DNA from: Gemmatimonas groenlandica
GTDB lineage: Bacteria > Gemmatimonadota > Gemmatimonadetes > Gemmatimonadales > Gemmatimonadaceae
Direction of reading: 5' to 3'
NCBI RefSeq assembly: GCF_013004105.1
Contig: NZ_CP053085.1
Location: 248,001 to 312,000 of the forward strand
Length of the DNA stretch: 64,000 bases
In this document: in pieces, positions 1 to 10,602 of the stretch
Position numbering within the stretch: position 1 is the first letter of the stretch
Layout of the letters: the number at the start of each line of letters is the position of its first letter
Notes under the pieces: model-generated
Database searches by the model: none
What the model saw: only the letters and a program-made list of their open reading frames with translations
Told to the model about the DNA's origin: nothing
Made by a program: the position numbers and the translations under genes

Positions 1-578
1 CATCGCAGCACGCGACGTCGGATCGCATTCATCTCGTGAATGGCGAGCCCTGACTCGAGCAGTGTTTCGGCGAGGGTGGCCAGATGCGACTGCGCGCGAT
101 CGGCATCACCAACCTCCTGCGAGAGTGTCGCGATCGGCGCCGCACAGAGCGAGGTGGTGCCACCCGACAGCAGCACGAGCACGATGCTGCCGTCGTCGAT
201 GCTATGGGCGAGATCATCGAGCGCGTCGGCGGCGTCGAGCGACGCAGGCCCGGGCACCGGATGATCACCGACCATGAGCCGAATACGGGCAGGCAAGTCA
301 CCGCCCACCTCGTCTCGCTTCGGTTCGTGCGCCGCGACCACGAGACCACCGTGCACCGTGCGCCCGCGTTGATCGAGCGCGTCGAGGGCACCGGCCATCA
401 TCGCCGGCGCGGCTTTTCCCAAAGCGATCACGTAGACGGGCGCATGCGCGGACAGCATGGAACGTGCGTCGAACCAGGCGCCCACCGCGTCACGTGTCCG
501 CGGAAACGGCGCCGCGCCCTGCACCGCGGCACGATAGAGTGCCGCGAGCAGGGCGCGGGGATGCTGCGAGGTATTCAC
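1..578 (-). CDS. Glycerate 2-kinase (DUF4147/MOFRL type), N-terminal part
   Basis: This reading frame runs off the left edge, so only about 192 N-terminal residues are present. The GTG start at 578 gives MNTSQHPRALLAALYRAAVQ, followed by VYVIALGKAAPAMMAGALD, a GDHPVPGPASL segment, LVLLSGGTTSL and MNAIRRRVLR. These are recognisable landmarks of the N-terminal domain of the DUF4147 glycerate kinases, which phosphorylate D-glycerate to 2-phosphoglycerate in the cytoplasm, linking glyoxylate or serine breakdown to glycolysis. The catalytic C-terminal MOFRL domain lies outside the window, so completeness cannot be judged. A peroxiredoxin lies immediately upstream on the same strand (49-bp gap), so the two could be co-transcribed. 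The family call is firm; the exact substrate is inference. Confidence 0.78.
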   Translation of the reverse strand, partial: MNTSQHPRALLAALYRAAVQGAAPFPRTRDAVGAWFDARSMLSAHAPVYVIALGKAAPAMMAGALDALDQRGRTVHGGLVVAAHEPKRDEVGGDLPARIRLMVGDHPVPGPASLDAADALDDLAHSIDDGSIVLVLLSGGTTSLCAAPIATLSQEVGDADRAQSHLATLAETLLESGLAIHEMNAIRRRVLR

Positions 579-626
579 GAACGGAGTATCGTAGTTCGCA
601 CAGGCGGACGTCGCTGTGCGAACGGG

Positions 627-1205
627 TTAGTGCGAGCCGCCGGCGTGTGAAATCGCGGCACCGAGGTCGGTGTAGGCGTCAGCCGCCATCTGGTTAAACG
701 GCGCGGCCACGTACGAGATCTTGCCCGACGGATCGATCACGTACAGCGTGCGCTTGTGGTAGCCGGTGCCCGCGTTGGCACCGTACGCCACGCCAACCTT
801 GCGGTCGGTGTCGGCGGCGAAATGGAACTGGAACTTCGCGTCCTTGGCCCACGAGACGAGCGCGGTGTCGCTGTCGATGCTGACGCCTACGAGCGTGACC
901 TTCTTCCCGCCCTGGAATGTCTGCGCGTACTTGTCGCGATACGACTCCATCTGCACCGTGCAGCCGCTGGTGCGCGCCTTCGGGAAGAACGCCAGCACGA
1001 CCGTCTCGCCCTTGTGCTCCGAAAGCTTGAACGGCTTCTTGGCGACGCCATCCGCCGTGACGACCGTCACCGTGAAATCAGGTGCCATCTCGCCGACCTT
1101 GAGCGGCGTCGGCGCGGGCGCGGCCTGCGCGCCAGCGATGGACGGAGCGATTGCGGCGACGGCGAGCACCGCAACGAAACGTGCGGCACGTGAGCGAATG
1201 GACAT
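627..1205 (-). CDS. Secreted peroxiredoxin (AhpC/TSA, BCP-like, 1-Cys type)
   Basis: The 192-residue protein starts with an Arg-containing hydrophobic signal peptide ending near SIAGAQA, so it is probably periplasmic. The mature part has the thioredoxin-like peroxiredoxin fold signature: KVGEMAPDFTV, then FFPKARTSGCTVQMESY, where the Cys in TSGCT is the peroxidatic cysteine. Most BCP proteins have a resolving Cys five residues later. Here that position is Met, so it is probably a 1-Cys enzyme needing an external thiol. GVSIDSD and the later YHKRTLYVIDPSGKI strand fit the family. ATG 1205 was chosen because the signal peptide begins there and a GGAG motif lies about 8 bases upstream; longer in-frame starts add only disordered sequence. 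Its role is presumably detoxification of peroxides in the envelope. Confidence 0.85.
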   Translation of the reverse strand: MSIRSRAARFVAVLAVAAIAPSIAGAQAAPAPTPLKVGEMAPDFTVTVVTADGVAKKPFKLSEHKGETVVLAFFPKARTSGCTVQMESYRDKYAQTFQGGKKVTLVGVSIDSDTALVSWAKDAKFQFHFAADTDRKVGVAYGANAGTGYHKRTLYVIDPSGKISYVAAPFNQMAADAYTDLGAAISHAGGSH

Positions 1206-1401
1206 CAAGAACTCCGGAAGAGTATGAACGGGGATTGAGCGGGTGTCGCTGAACGGAGACGGGTCGCTGACCACGCCTGTGGACAACGTACTACTCCAAA
1301 CTAACGTTTCCGGCCCATTTCGACCGGAAATCGATCGATTCGGCGTGGCACGACCCCTGCCTGGTGATGGTGGTGCAAGCACGATCATCTCAGGAGGATC
1401 C

Positions 1402-1992
1402 ATGACTCAAATCCGTACGCGCATCCGTCACGCCTCGTTGCTGCTGGCCCCCTTGGCCTTTGGAGTCCTGACGGGGTGTGGCGGAGCCGATTCGCGCCTC
1501 GACGAGCAGCTGAAGGCCGACCTGGCCGCCGCCGCGCAGGCGCCCGGCGCTCGCGGTCAGTTTGCGAGTCCGGCCGAGTTGGGATATCCGCAGGGGTACG
1601 CGCCGCAGTATCCGGGTCAGTATCCAGCGCAGTATGGCTATCCGCAGCCTGGGTACCCGCAGGGCTATCCGCCGGCGGCGTATCCCCAGGGCTATCCGGC
1701 GCCGCAGCCGCAGACTCGGGTGGTGTATGTGCCGCAGCAGAGCACCGTACGACGGACGAGCAGCGCCGGGAGCGGCGGGGGTTCGACCGGCAGTTCTGGA
1801 ACGCGGTCGGGCACGCAGCCGGCCAATACACAGAAGGGCGCCATCATCGGCGCGGCGACGGGGGCGGCGATCGGTGTCGCTACGTCGCGTGACAAGGTGA
1901 AGGGTGGAGCGATCGGCGCGTTGGGCGGCGCCGTGTTGGGCGGCATCATTGGTCATCAGATCAAGAAGCGTAGCGGGTCCGTGAGGGAGTAG
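1402..1992 (+). CDS. Glycine-zipper outer-membrane lipoprotein with YPQGY repeats
   Basis: The 196-residue protein has a type II signal peptide with lipobox LTGC (Cys26), so it is predicted to be a lipoprotein. After a short charged segment it carries a low-complexity stretch of repeated YPQGY/YPGQY/YPQPGY units (about residues 60-110), then a Ser/Gly-rich linker. The C-terminus (about 150-190) is a glycine-zipper segment, GAIIGAATGAAIGVATS followed by GGAIGALGGAVLGGIIGHQ, as in Rick_17kDa/SlyB-like proteins. Such zippers insert into or associate with the outer membrane; the precise role is unknown. AGGAGG lies just upstream of ATG 1402. It is transcribed divergently from the peroxiredoxin, with 196 bp between them holding both promoters. 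Confidence 0.8.
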   Translation: MTQIRTRIRHASLLLAPLAFGVLTGCGGADSRLDEQLKADLAAAAQAPGARGQFASPAELGYPQGYAPQYPGQYPAQYGYPQPGYPQGYPPAAYPQGYPAPQPQTRVVYVPQQSTVRRTSSAGSGGGSTGSSGTRSGTQPANTQKGAIIGAATGAAIGVATSRDKVKGGAIGALGGAVLGGIIGHQIKKRSGSVRE

Positions 1993-2022
1993 TTGCAGGA
2001 CGTGCTTCGTGGAGGGGCGCGC

Positions 2023-2056
2023 ACACGCCGTCACCGGGATTCCGGTGGCGGCGTGT
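2023..2056. terminator. Hairpin between convergent genes
   Basis: A 15-base arm (2023-2037) pairs with 2042-2056 around a GATT loop with a single G-T mismatch. It sits 31 bp after the lipoprotein stop and 34 bp beyond the stop of the converging lipid kinase gene. There is no run of T after it, so it may be a weak or bidirectional terminator. Confidence 0.5.
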
Positions 2057-2089
2057 TCTGCGTGTATGTCCGTCGCTACGCTATAAGCG

Positions 2090-3010
2090 CTACGCGATGA
2101 CCGTCAGCGCGCCGGCGCGAACGCTCACGGACACATCGCACGTCGCGGCCTGCTGCAATTCGCCATCGGTCTCGAACATCGGCGGCGTATCAAACCGCAG
2201 GTGAAAGTGGTGGTCGCGATGGAACGACACATGAGGCGACGTCAGGTGCGTGCCGCGCATCGCACGGGCGAACAACGGCACTCTCGCCCACGGCGAGATA
2301 TCGCGAATCGTGACGCAGTCGAGCGCGCCGTCATCGAGCCGCGCGTCGGGCGCGATACGAAACGCGCCGCCGAAGCAGCGGCCGTTGGCAAAGACCGTCA
2401 TGAGCTTCCGGCTCATGATGGCGGAGTCATTCGCCATGTTGGCGCGGAATCCGCGATAGCCGAACAATGCGCCGAGCGCGGTGCTGACATACGCCGCCGT
2501 GCCGCGTAGCACGCCCGGTGTGCGCATGTGCTCGAGGACTTCCACGTCGAATCCAAAACCGGCGGCATTCACGAACGGCACGTCGTCCACGAATCCGACG
2601 TCGACCACGTGGGTGTTTCCGGCGGCGATGTGCCTCGCCATGCGCGCCACGTGGTGCACCGGCACCACGAGCGACTTCGCGAAATCGTTGCCGGTACCAG
2701 CGGCGAAGATGGCCATCGGCACTCGCGCGCCACCACCGGCTTCGCCGTCGAGCAGACCGCGCACGGCATGACTGATGGCGCCGTCACCGCCGACCACGGC
2801 GAGTGCGCGCGCGCCGGTGGCGCTGGCCTCCGCCGCAATGCGCGCTTCGTCGCCACGCTCGCGAGTTTCGTGCACGTCCACCGCAAGATCGGCCGCACGT
2901 AGCGCCTCACTGGCCGCTTGCGCCACACGTCCGGCGCGGCCGCGTCCCGCGGCAGGATTCACCAGCAACACGACCGGCGCGTGGATGCGATCAGATGGAG
3001 AAAGCATCAT
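2090..3010 (-). CDS. Diacylglycerol/lipid kinase family protein (YegS/DgkB-like)
   Basis: The roughly 306-residue protein has the full set of DAGK catalytic landmarks: VVLLVNPAAGRGRAG near the N-terminus, the nucleotide-binding GGDGAISHAV, AAGTGNDFAKSL, a DDGALD motif and the C-terminal ETDGE. These are diagnostic for the soluble ATP-dependent lipid kinase superfamily that phosphorylates diacylglycerol, sphingoid bases or phosphatidylglycerol-type lipids at the membrane face. The substrate cannot be read from sequence. Two adjacent ATG codons (3010 and 3007) are the likely start; the upstream extension to 3112 lacks family similarity. No strong ribosome-binding site is visible. It converges with the glycine-zipper lipoprotein gene and its promoter region faces the next lipoprotein gene. 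Confidence 0.85.
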   Translation of the reverse strand: MMLSPSDRIHAPVVLLVNPAAGRGRAGRVAQAASEALRAADLAVDVHETRERGDEARIAAEASATGARALAVVGGDGAISHAVRGLLDGEAGGGARVPMAIFAAGTGNDFAKSLVVPVHHVARMARHIAAGNTHVVDVGFVDDVPFVNAAGFGFDVEVLEHMRTPGVLRGTAAYVSTALGALFGYRGFRANMANDSAIMSRKLMTVFANGRCFGGAFRIAPDARLDDGALDCVTIRDISPWARVPLFARAMRGTHLTSPHVSFHRDHHFHLRFDTPPMFETDGELQQAATCDVSVSVRAGALTVIA

Positions 3011-3218
3011 AAAGACATCATGTCGATGCGTGATGATGATCGATCTTTCCTTCAGTGCGAATGTATGCCAGCAGCGTAACGCACTTTGTCGGAAAGGCGT
3101 GCCATACGTCACGGAGTAGAAACCGCATAGCGGTCAACTTACCTCCGTACCCGCTCGGTCCGCTGGATCACATTCCGGCAGGCGCCGCTGATGCTGTACT
3201 TCCAAGGAGAGCCACCAC

Positions 3219-4082
3219 ATGAAGTCTATTCCGTCTGTGCTCACCGCCGCCGTCGCGGCGCTCGCGCTGTCCGCCTGCAGCGACGGCACGAGCCCGTCAT
3301 CCGCCAACAAAGTTGGTGTCGGATTTCAACTGGCCCGCACCTCTACAGCCGCCTCGATGACGGCCGCCAGTGTCGACGGCAGCACACGGAGCGTGCCGGG
3401 CAGCATGCCCACTATCACCGCGTCCCCCGCCGGCATGAATATCTCGCGCGATGGCGACGTGCTGCTCGTCACGAAGGCGCAGCTCGTGGTGCGCAACGTG
3501 AAGCTCAAGTCGGCAACGGCGGCCTGCGCGGACGACGATGACGACGAGGCGACAGGCAAACCGTCCACCTCGACGTCGGGTTCGTCGTCACGCCGTGAGG
3601 ATGACGATGAGTGCGCCGTGATTCGCGTCGGTCCGTATCTGGTGGATGTCCCGGTGAGCGGCGCCGACGGCGCGCGCGTGGCGGTGGAAGTGCCGGCTGG
3701 CACATACTCGTCGATCCGCCTGTGGCTGTACAAGGTCACGAGCGGCGATTCCGCCGACGTGGCGTTCCGTCAGGCCAATCCCGACTTCCGCGACATCAGC
3801 CTGCGCCTCGAAGGCACCTTCAACGGCACGCCGTTCATCTTCGTGAACGATGTCAACGCCAAGCTCACGGTGCCGCTCGCCGAGCCGCTGGTGGTGGGCA
3901 CCGGTGGCGACGATGTCACGGTCACGATCGACCTGAGCACGTGGTTCCTGCGTTCGTCGGGCGGGCTCTATTCACCGGCCGCCGCCAACACGCCGGGGCA
4001 GACGCGGGCGCAGGTGCAGAACAACATCCGGAATGCGTTCCGGGCGTTCAAGGACCGCAACAAAGATGGGCGCGAGGATTGA
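3219..4082 (+). CDS. Lipoprotein with acidic/Ser linker and EF-hand-like C-terminus (possible DUF4382)
   Basis: The 287-residue protein begins with a type II signal peptide (lipobox LSAC, Cys20), preceded by AAGGAG. It has a beta-rich N-terminal part, an insertion made of Asp and Ser/Thr runs (about residues 107-130, ADDDDDEATG to REDDDE), then a second beta-rich part with repeated valine strands (PYLVDVPVSG, RVAVEVPAGTYSSIRLWLYKV). That arrangement resembles DUF4382-type bacterial lipoproteins. The last residues, KDRNKDGRED, match the DxNxDGxxD calcium-binding loop of EF-hand/dockerin proteins. Function is unknown. The acidic linker suggests cation binding (inference). A strong hairpin follows the stop codon. 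Confidence 0.7.
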   Translation: MKSIPSVLTAAVAALALSACSDGTSPSSANKVGVGFQLARTSTAASMTAASVDGSTRSVPGSMPTITASPAGMNISRDGDVLLVTKAQLVVRNVKLKSATAACADDDDDEATGKPSTSTSGSSSRREDDDECAVIRVGPYLVDVPVSGADGARVAVEVPAGTYSSIRLWLYKVTSGDSADVAFRQANPDFRDISLRLEGTFNGTPFIFVNDVNAKLTVPLAEPLVVGTGGDDVTVTIDLSTWFLRSSGGLYSPAAANTPGQTRAQVQNNIRNAFRAFKDRNKDGRED

Positions 4083-4100
4083 GACTCACGTGAGTCTGAA

Positions 4101-4236
4101 GTGGTGAGTTCAAGTTTGGAGTCGCGAGTATAACGACGGGCTGCGGAGATTCACTCTCCGCAGCCCGTTTCTTGTGAGCTTCACGTCGTGTTTCGACTCA
4201 CTACTCACCACTTTTACTCAAAACTCAAAACTCACC
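4101..4236. repeat. Dispersed palindromic repeat, family C, copy 1
   Basis: The left arm (about 4101-4129, GTGGTGAGTTCAAGTTTGGA...) and right arm (4196-4236, ending AAACTCAAAACTCACC) are imperfect reverse complements built from GAGTTTGGAGT/GTGAGT units. They enclose the perfect hairpin at 4137-4167. A second copy with 20 of 22 matching bases in the left-arm core lies at 49093-49199. Both copies sit between convergent genes. Confidence 0.7.
4137..4173 (+). terminator. Rho-independent terminator
   Basis: A perfect 12-bp stem (CGGGCTGCGGAG, 4137-4148, with 4156-4167) and a 7-base loop is followed by TTTCTT. It lies 54 bp after the lipoprotein stop codon and 87 bp from the aconitase stop on the other strand, so it could serve both convergent genes. 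The T-tail favours the plus strand. Confidence 0.8.
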
Positions 4237-4254
4237 AGATCAGCCAGCCCTCAA

Positions 4255-6990
<2,736 letters not shown>

Positions 6991-7223
6991 GGAAGGGTTG
7001 GTCCTGCGCGGGCCTTTCCCCAGGGGTCGACCGCACGCGTTGCTGGACGGAGCCACTCATCGCGCCGTGATGCCGTCCTGCGGGTGGCAACCGGTTCCGA
7101 CGAGGCTACCGCGAAATATCGGGCGGCGGGGGCGGGAAGGCGAGGGGACGGGGCGGCTCGCCGGCAATCTGCCGATTTCGCGACTCGGCCCGGCGATGCC
7201 TCGAACGACGACGTGCCCTGACG

Positions 7224-9242
7224 CTACACCGCCGCCTTCCACGCATCCGGCGACGCCTCGGCTCGGCTGCGAATCCACGCGGTCAGCTCGTCGGCAGGCT
7301 TGGGTCGCGAGAAGAGATAGCCCTGAGCCAGCACGCAACCCATGCGCTCCAACTGCACTCGCTGCGACTCGTCTTCCACGCCCTCGGCCACCGTCTGCAA
7401 CCCGAGTGTTTCACCCAGCGTGAGAATCGTGCGAGCCAACGCGGCGTCGGAACCGCCTCGCGACACACCTTCCACGAACGCCCGGTCAATCTTGAGGACG
7501 TCCACCGGGAATCGTTGCAGGTAGCTGAGGCTGGAGTATCCCGTGCCAAAATCATCGATCGCGAGGCGAACGCCGAGCGTCTTCAGCGCGCGCAGGGTCT
7601 GCAACGAGGCCTCCGTATCCCGCATGATGACGCTCTCGGTGATCTCGAGCGTGATGCAATGCGCCGGCGCATTCGTGCGAGCAAGAATGTCGGCGACGGT
7701 CGTGACGAAGTCGGGCTCTTGCAGTTGCTTGCCGGAAATGTTGACGGCCACCGACGGCATCGAGGCGGGGTCCCAGCGCTCACTCCACCAGAGCGTGCGC
7801 CAGGCCACCAGCTGGCGGCACGCCGTTTCCAGCACCCAATTCCCGAGTGGAATGATGGTTCCAGTATGCTCGGCGACGGGAACGAAGACCATCGGCGCAA
7901 TCGGGCCGCGTGTCGCGTGATGCCACCGCAACAGCGCCTCGACGCTGCGCATCTGACCAGTACGCAGGTCAACGATAGGCTGATAGGCGAGGAAGAGCCC
8001 GGCCGACTCCGGCGCCACCGTCGCCGCCCGTAAGTCGGACTCCAGCTGCAGCCGCTGCATGATCGCGGTGTACATCGCGGGCTCGAACACGGCGTGGCGT
8101 GCCTTGCCCGCTTCCTTCGCTTCGTACATGGCCACGTCGGCGTTGCGCAGCAAGGTGTCGACATCTTCGCCCGGCTCGGCGAAGGCCACGCCGACGCTCG
8201 CCGACACCGACATGATGCGTCCCTGCAGCAACAGTGGCCGTCGCAAGGATATTTTGAGACGGTTGACGATGGTCAGGACTTCCGCGGGCGCGGCGATCTG
8301 CTCCATCAGGATCGCGAACTCGTCGCCGCCGAATCGTGCCACGGTGTCGGCGGCCCGAGTCTCCTCGCGGATACGCTCAGCAACCGCCTGCAGTAGCTGA
8401 TCACCCGCCTCGTGGCCCAGACTGTCATTGACCGCCTTGAAATCGTCGAGATCGAGGAACATGACGGCCACACGGAGGTCAGGCGTGCGCATGCGCATGG
8501 CGACGGCGTGCTCGAGCCGATCGCGAAACAGCGAGCGGTTCGGCAAGCCCGTGAGAGAATCATGGAACGCCTCGTGCATGAGGCGTGCCTCGAGTTGCTT
8601 TCGCTGCGTGACGTCGCGGAACACCGTTTGAATGGCCGACGTACCCTCGTAGGGAATACCGACCGACGCCGCGTCCACCTCGCGGATCATGCCGTCGACG
8701 CCAATGAGGCGGTACTGTACGCGCGACGCGTCGGGTCTCATGCGCTGCTGCACCAACGCGAGATCGTCACGGTGCACGAAGTCGGTCACGCGGCGTCCCA
8801 CCAGGCCGTCGGAGGTTTCGGCGCCGATCAGGGACGCACCCGCGGCATTCACGTAGACGACGTACCCGTTGCGGTGTACCGCGATGGCCTCAGGAGAGTT
8901 CTCGACTAACAGCCGATATCGTGCTTCGCTCTCCTGTAGGACGCGCTGACGCATTTCGAGTCGCTCACGCAGCGCCGCCTCGGCGGCGATCTTGCTCAGC
9001 ATCGACGCCTGTCGCTGCATCGCCAGGAACGCGGCGCCGGCGGCGATGCACGACCCAAACACGATCGTGATGCTGTGCGACTCCCAGATGGTCAGCGTGG
9101 GGAAGACGGCCGACTTGCTCGCCTCGAAGACGAAGAACACCAAGGCGCCGCCGAGGAAGGCCAGCGCGGTCGCGCGCGCCTGACGGGCGGCCGGAAGGAC
9201 GATGGCGCGAAATGAGGATGACGTGGTGTGCGGCAGCGGCAT
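7224..9242 (-). CDS. Membrane-anchored PAS-GGDEF-EAL cyclic-di-GMP protein
   Basis: The 672-residue protein has two hydrophobic helices at the N-terminus (about 20-70), a coiled linker, a PAS domain beginning ESEARYRLLVENSPEAIAVH (about 98-215), a GGDEF domain with intact ARFGGDEFAIL, and an EAL domain (about 400-655) with VEALLRWHH, NISGKQLQ, ITESVIM, IDDFGTGYSSLSYL, VAEGVED and GYLFSRP. Both catalytic signatures are complete, so it could make and hydrolyse c-di-GMP; which activity dominates cannot be told. The upstream gap holds an 18-bp perfect palindrome (9310-9327). In this family, PAS input usually tunes the output domain. Likely effects on motility or surface behaviour are inference. 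Confidence 0.95.
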   Translation of the reverse strand: MPLPHTTSSSFRAIVLPAARQARATALAFLGGALVFFVFEASKSAVFPTLTIWESHSITIVFGSCIAAGAAFLAMQRQASMLSKIAAEAALRERLEMRQRVLQESEARYRLLVENSPEAIAVHRNGYVVYVNAAGASLIGAETSDGLVGRRVTDFVHRDDLALVQQRMRPDASRVQYRLIGVDGMIREVDAASVGIPYEGTSAIQTVFRDVTQRKQLEARLMHEAFHDSLTGLPNRSLFRDRLEHAVAMRMRTPDLRVAVMFLDLDDFKAVNDSLGHEAGDQLLQAVAERIREETRAADTVARFGGDEFAILMEQIAAPAEVLTIVNRLKISLRRPLLLQGRIMSVSASVGVAFAEPGEDVDTLLRNADVAMYEAKEAGKARHAVFEPAMYTAIMQRLQLESDLRAATVAPESAGLFLAYQPIVDLRTGQMRSVEALLRWHHATRGPIAPMVFVPVAEHTGTIIPLGNWVLETACRQLVAWRTLWWSERWDPASMPSVAVNISGKQLQEPDFVTTVADILARTNAPAHCITLEITESVIMRDTEASLQTLRALKTLGVRLAIDDFGTGYSSLSYLQRFPVDVLKIDRAFVEGVSRGGSDAALARTILTLGETLGLQTVAEGVEDESQRVQLERMGCVLAQGYLFSRPKPADELTAWIRSRAEASPDAWKAAV

Positions 9243-9309
9243 GTGGGTAGAGTGCGAGGATGCTTTGAGGTATCGTCGCGCCTCTCGCCCACTACACTCG
9301 GCGGACCGA

Positions 9310-9327
9310 AGCCGTTACGTAACGGCT
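9310..9327. promoter_or_regulatory. Perfect 18-bp palindrome, possible operator
   Basis: AGCCGTTACGTAACGGCT is a perfect inverted repeat centred between the c-di-GMP gene start (68 bp away) and the end of the patatin gene. Its size and symmetry suit a dimeric regulator. No regulator gene is adjacent, so the assignment is inference. Confidence 0.4.
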
Positions 9328-9361
9328 GCGTCACGGGAGGCGGGAGCGCCGACTTGCCGTC

Positions 9362-10570
9362 CTACGCGCTGATCTCCAGCACCTCTTCCACCGGATCCCG
9401 ATCTGCACTCACGGGCACGACCGAAATCGCGCCGGTGGGACAGCAGTTCGCCACTGAGCCATCGGCGGGGGAGAATTCATGCACCCGCACCAGCGCGTAC
9501 GCTTTCCGCTGCGCGTCGAGCGCCATCAGCCCCGGCGAGCGCGCCACGCACAGCGCGCAGCCGGTGCACTTGGGGCGATCGACCACGATCTCCACCGCTG
9601 TGCGTGGGAAGATGCCGCCCGGGGCCGCCAGCATGGTGTCCAGATGCACCAGCGCCGCCTTCATGGCGTCGTAGCCCATTTGCAGCAGCTCCTCCACATG
9701 CGAGAAGCTGAACCACCCGATGTGCGACACCTTGGGACGCACCAGCAACAGCGGCGGTGTGGTCCAATGGTCGAGCGTGGCCTGCTGTTGCTCGTGCATC
9801 ATCATGGTGGCCGCGCGCATAAATATTGACGCGAAGCCCTGCTCGGCGATGCCGGTGGCCAGCGGCACGTCGGCGATCCCCACGTCCACCGCGATGAGGG
9901 CGTCCATGCCCATCGAGGCGATCGAGACCGGCAGATTATCGGTCGTGCCCCCATCAATGCAGACGCGATTGCCAACTACGCCGGGCGGGAAGAAGCCGGG
10001 CAGCGCGCACGACGCATACACGGCGTCGCGGACCCGTACATCGCGGAACCCCGGACGGCCGAACACCAGCGGAATGCCGCGCTCGATGTCGACCGCCGTG
10101 ACCAGTAGCGGTGTCTCCAGCTCCTCGAACGTGCCTTCCGCCACCAGATCGTCGCACAGGCTGCGCAGGGGCGACTCGAGGTAGATGGACCGCGACAACA
10201 TGCGATCCATCAGCATGCCTACGTGGTTGATGCGGAACAGATCGCGACGACGAAAGCGCAGCGCGCGTTCGGTGAGCTCATCAACGCTCCGGCCACTCGC
10301 GGCGGCGGCGGCGATCATGGCGCCGATGCTGGAGCCGGCGTACAACCGCGGCTTGATGCCGGCCTCGCGGATCGCTTTGAGCGCGCCGACGTGAGCCATG
10401 CCCTTCAGGGCGCCGCCACCGAAGACCACGCCGATCCGGGGTCGGATGCGCGGGCCGCTGCCACTCCCGGTCGCCGGGAACACCGACGTGAACGTGCCTG
10501 TCGACGCGATCGCGGGGCCACCGCGGTCGATCTCGTGGGTCGTTCCGTCGCCATGCGGATTCGTGTTCAT
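9362..10570 (-). CDS. Patatin-like phospholipase fused to a C-terminal ferredoxin domain
   Basis: The 402-residue protein has a disordered N-terminal 40 residues, then a patatin domain: oxyanion loop GVVFGGGALKGMAHVG, nucleophile elbow GSSIG (Ser81) and catalytic Asp in IDGGTTDN (Asp206). Such enzymes are Ser-Asp lipid acyl hydrolases. The last ~75 residues are unlike patatins: KCTGCALC (Cys335, 338, 341) followed by NCCPTGAI (Cys376/377) is the 3+1 cysteine pattern of a single [4Fe-4S] ferredoxin. The fusion is in frame with no sign of frameshift. ATG 10570 was chosen over 10594 because it leaves room for the divergent response-regulator gene at 10603; the two starts are only 32 bp apart. 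The role of the cluster is unknown (see findings). Confidence 0.88.
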   Translation of the reverse strand: MNTNPHGDGTTHEIDRGGPAIASTGTFTSVFPATGSGSGPRIRPRIGVVFGGGALKGMAHVGALKAIREAGIKPRLYAGSSIGAMIAAAAASGRSVDELTERALRFRRRDLFRINHVGMLMDRMLSRSIYLESPLRSLCDDLVAEGTFEELETPLLVTAVDIERGIPLVFGRPGFRDVRVRDAVYASCALPGFFPPGVVGNRVCIDGGTTDNLPVSIASMGMDALIAVDVGIADVPLATGIAEQGFASIFMRAATMMMHEQQQATLDHWTTPPLLLVRPKVSHIGWFSFSHVEELLQMGYDAMKAALVHLDTMLAAPGGIFPRTAVEIVVDRPKCTGCALCVARSPGLMALDAQRKAYALVRVHEFSPADGSVANCCPTGAISVVPVSADRDPVEEVLEISA

Positions 10571-10602
10571 GCTGCCGTCATCCACGCGGTACATTCTCCG
10601 AT

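Noticed and set aside
1206-1403. Upstream extension of the peroxiredoxin frame
   Set aside because: The signal peptide begins at 1205 with a GGAG motif ahead; the extension is in the divergent promoter region.
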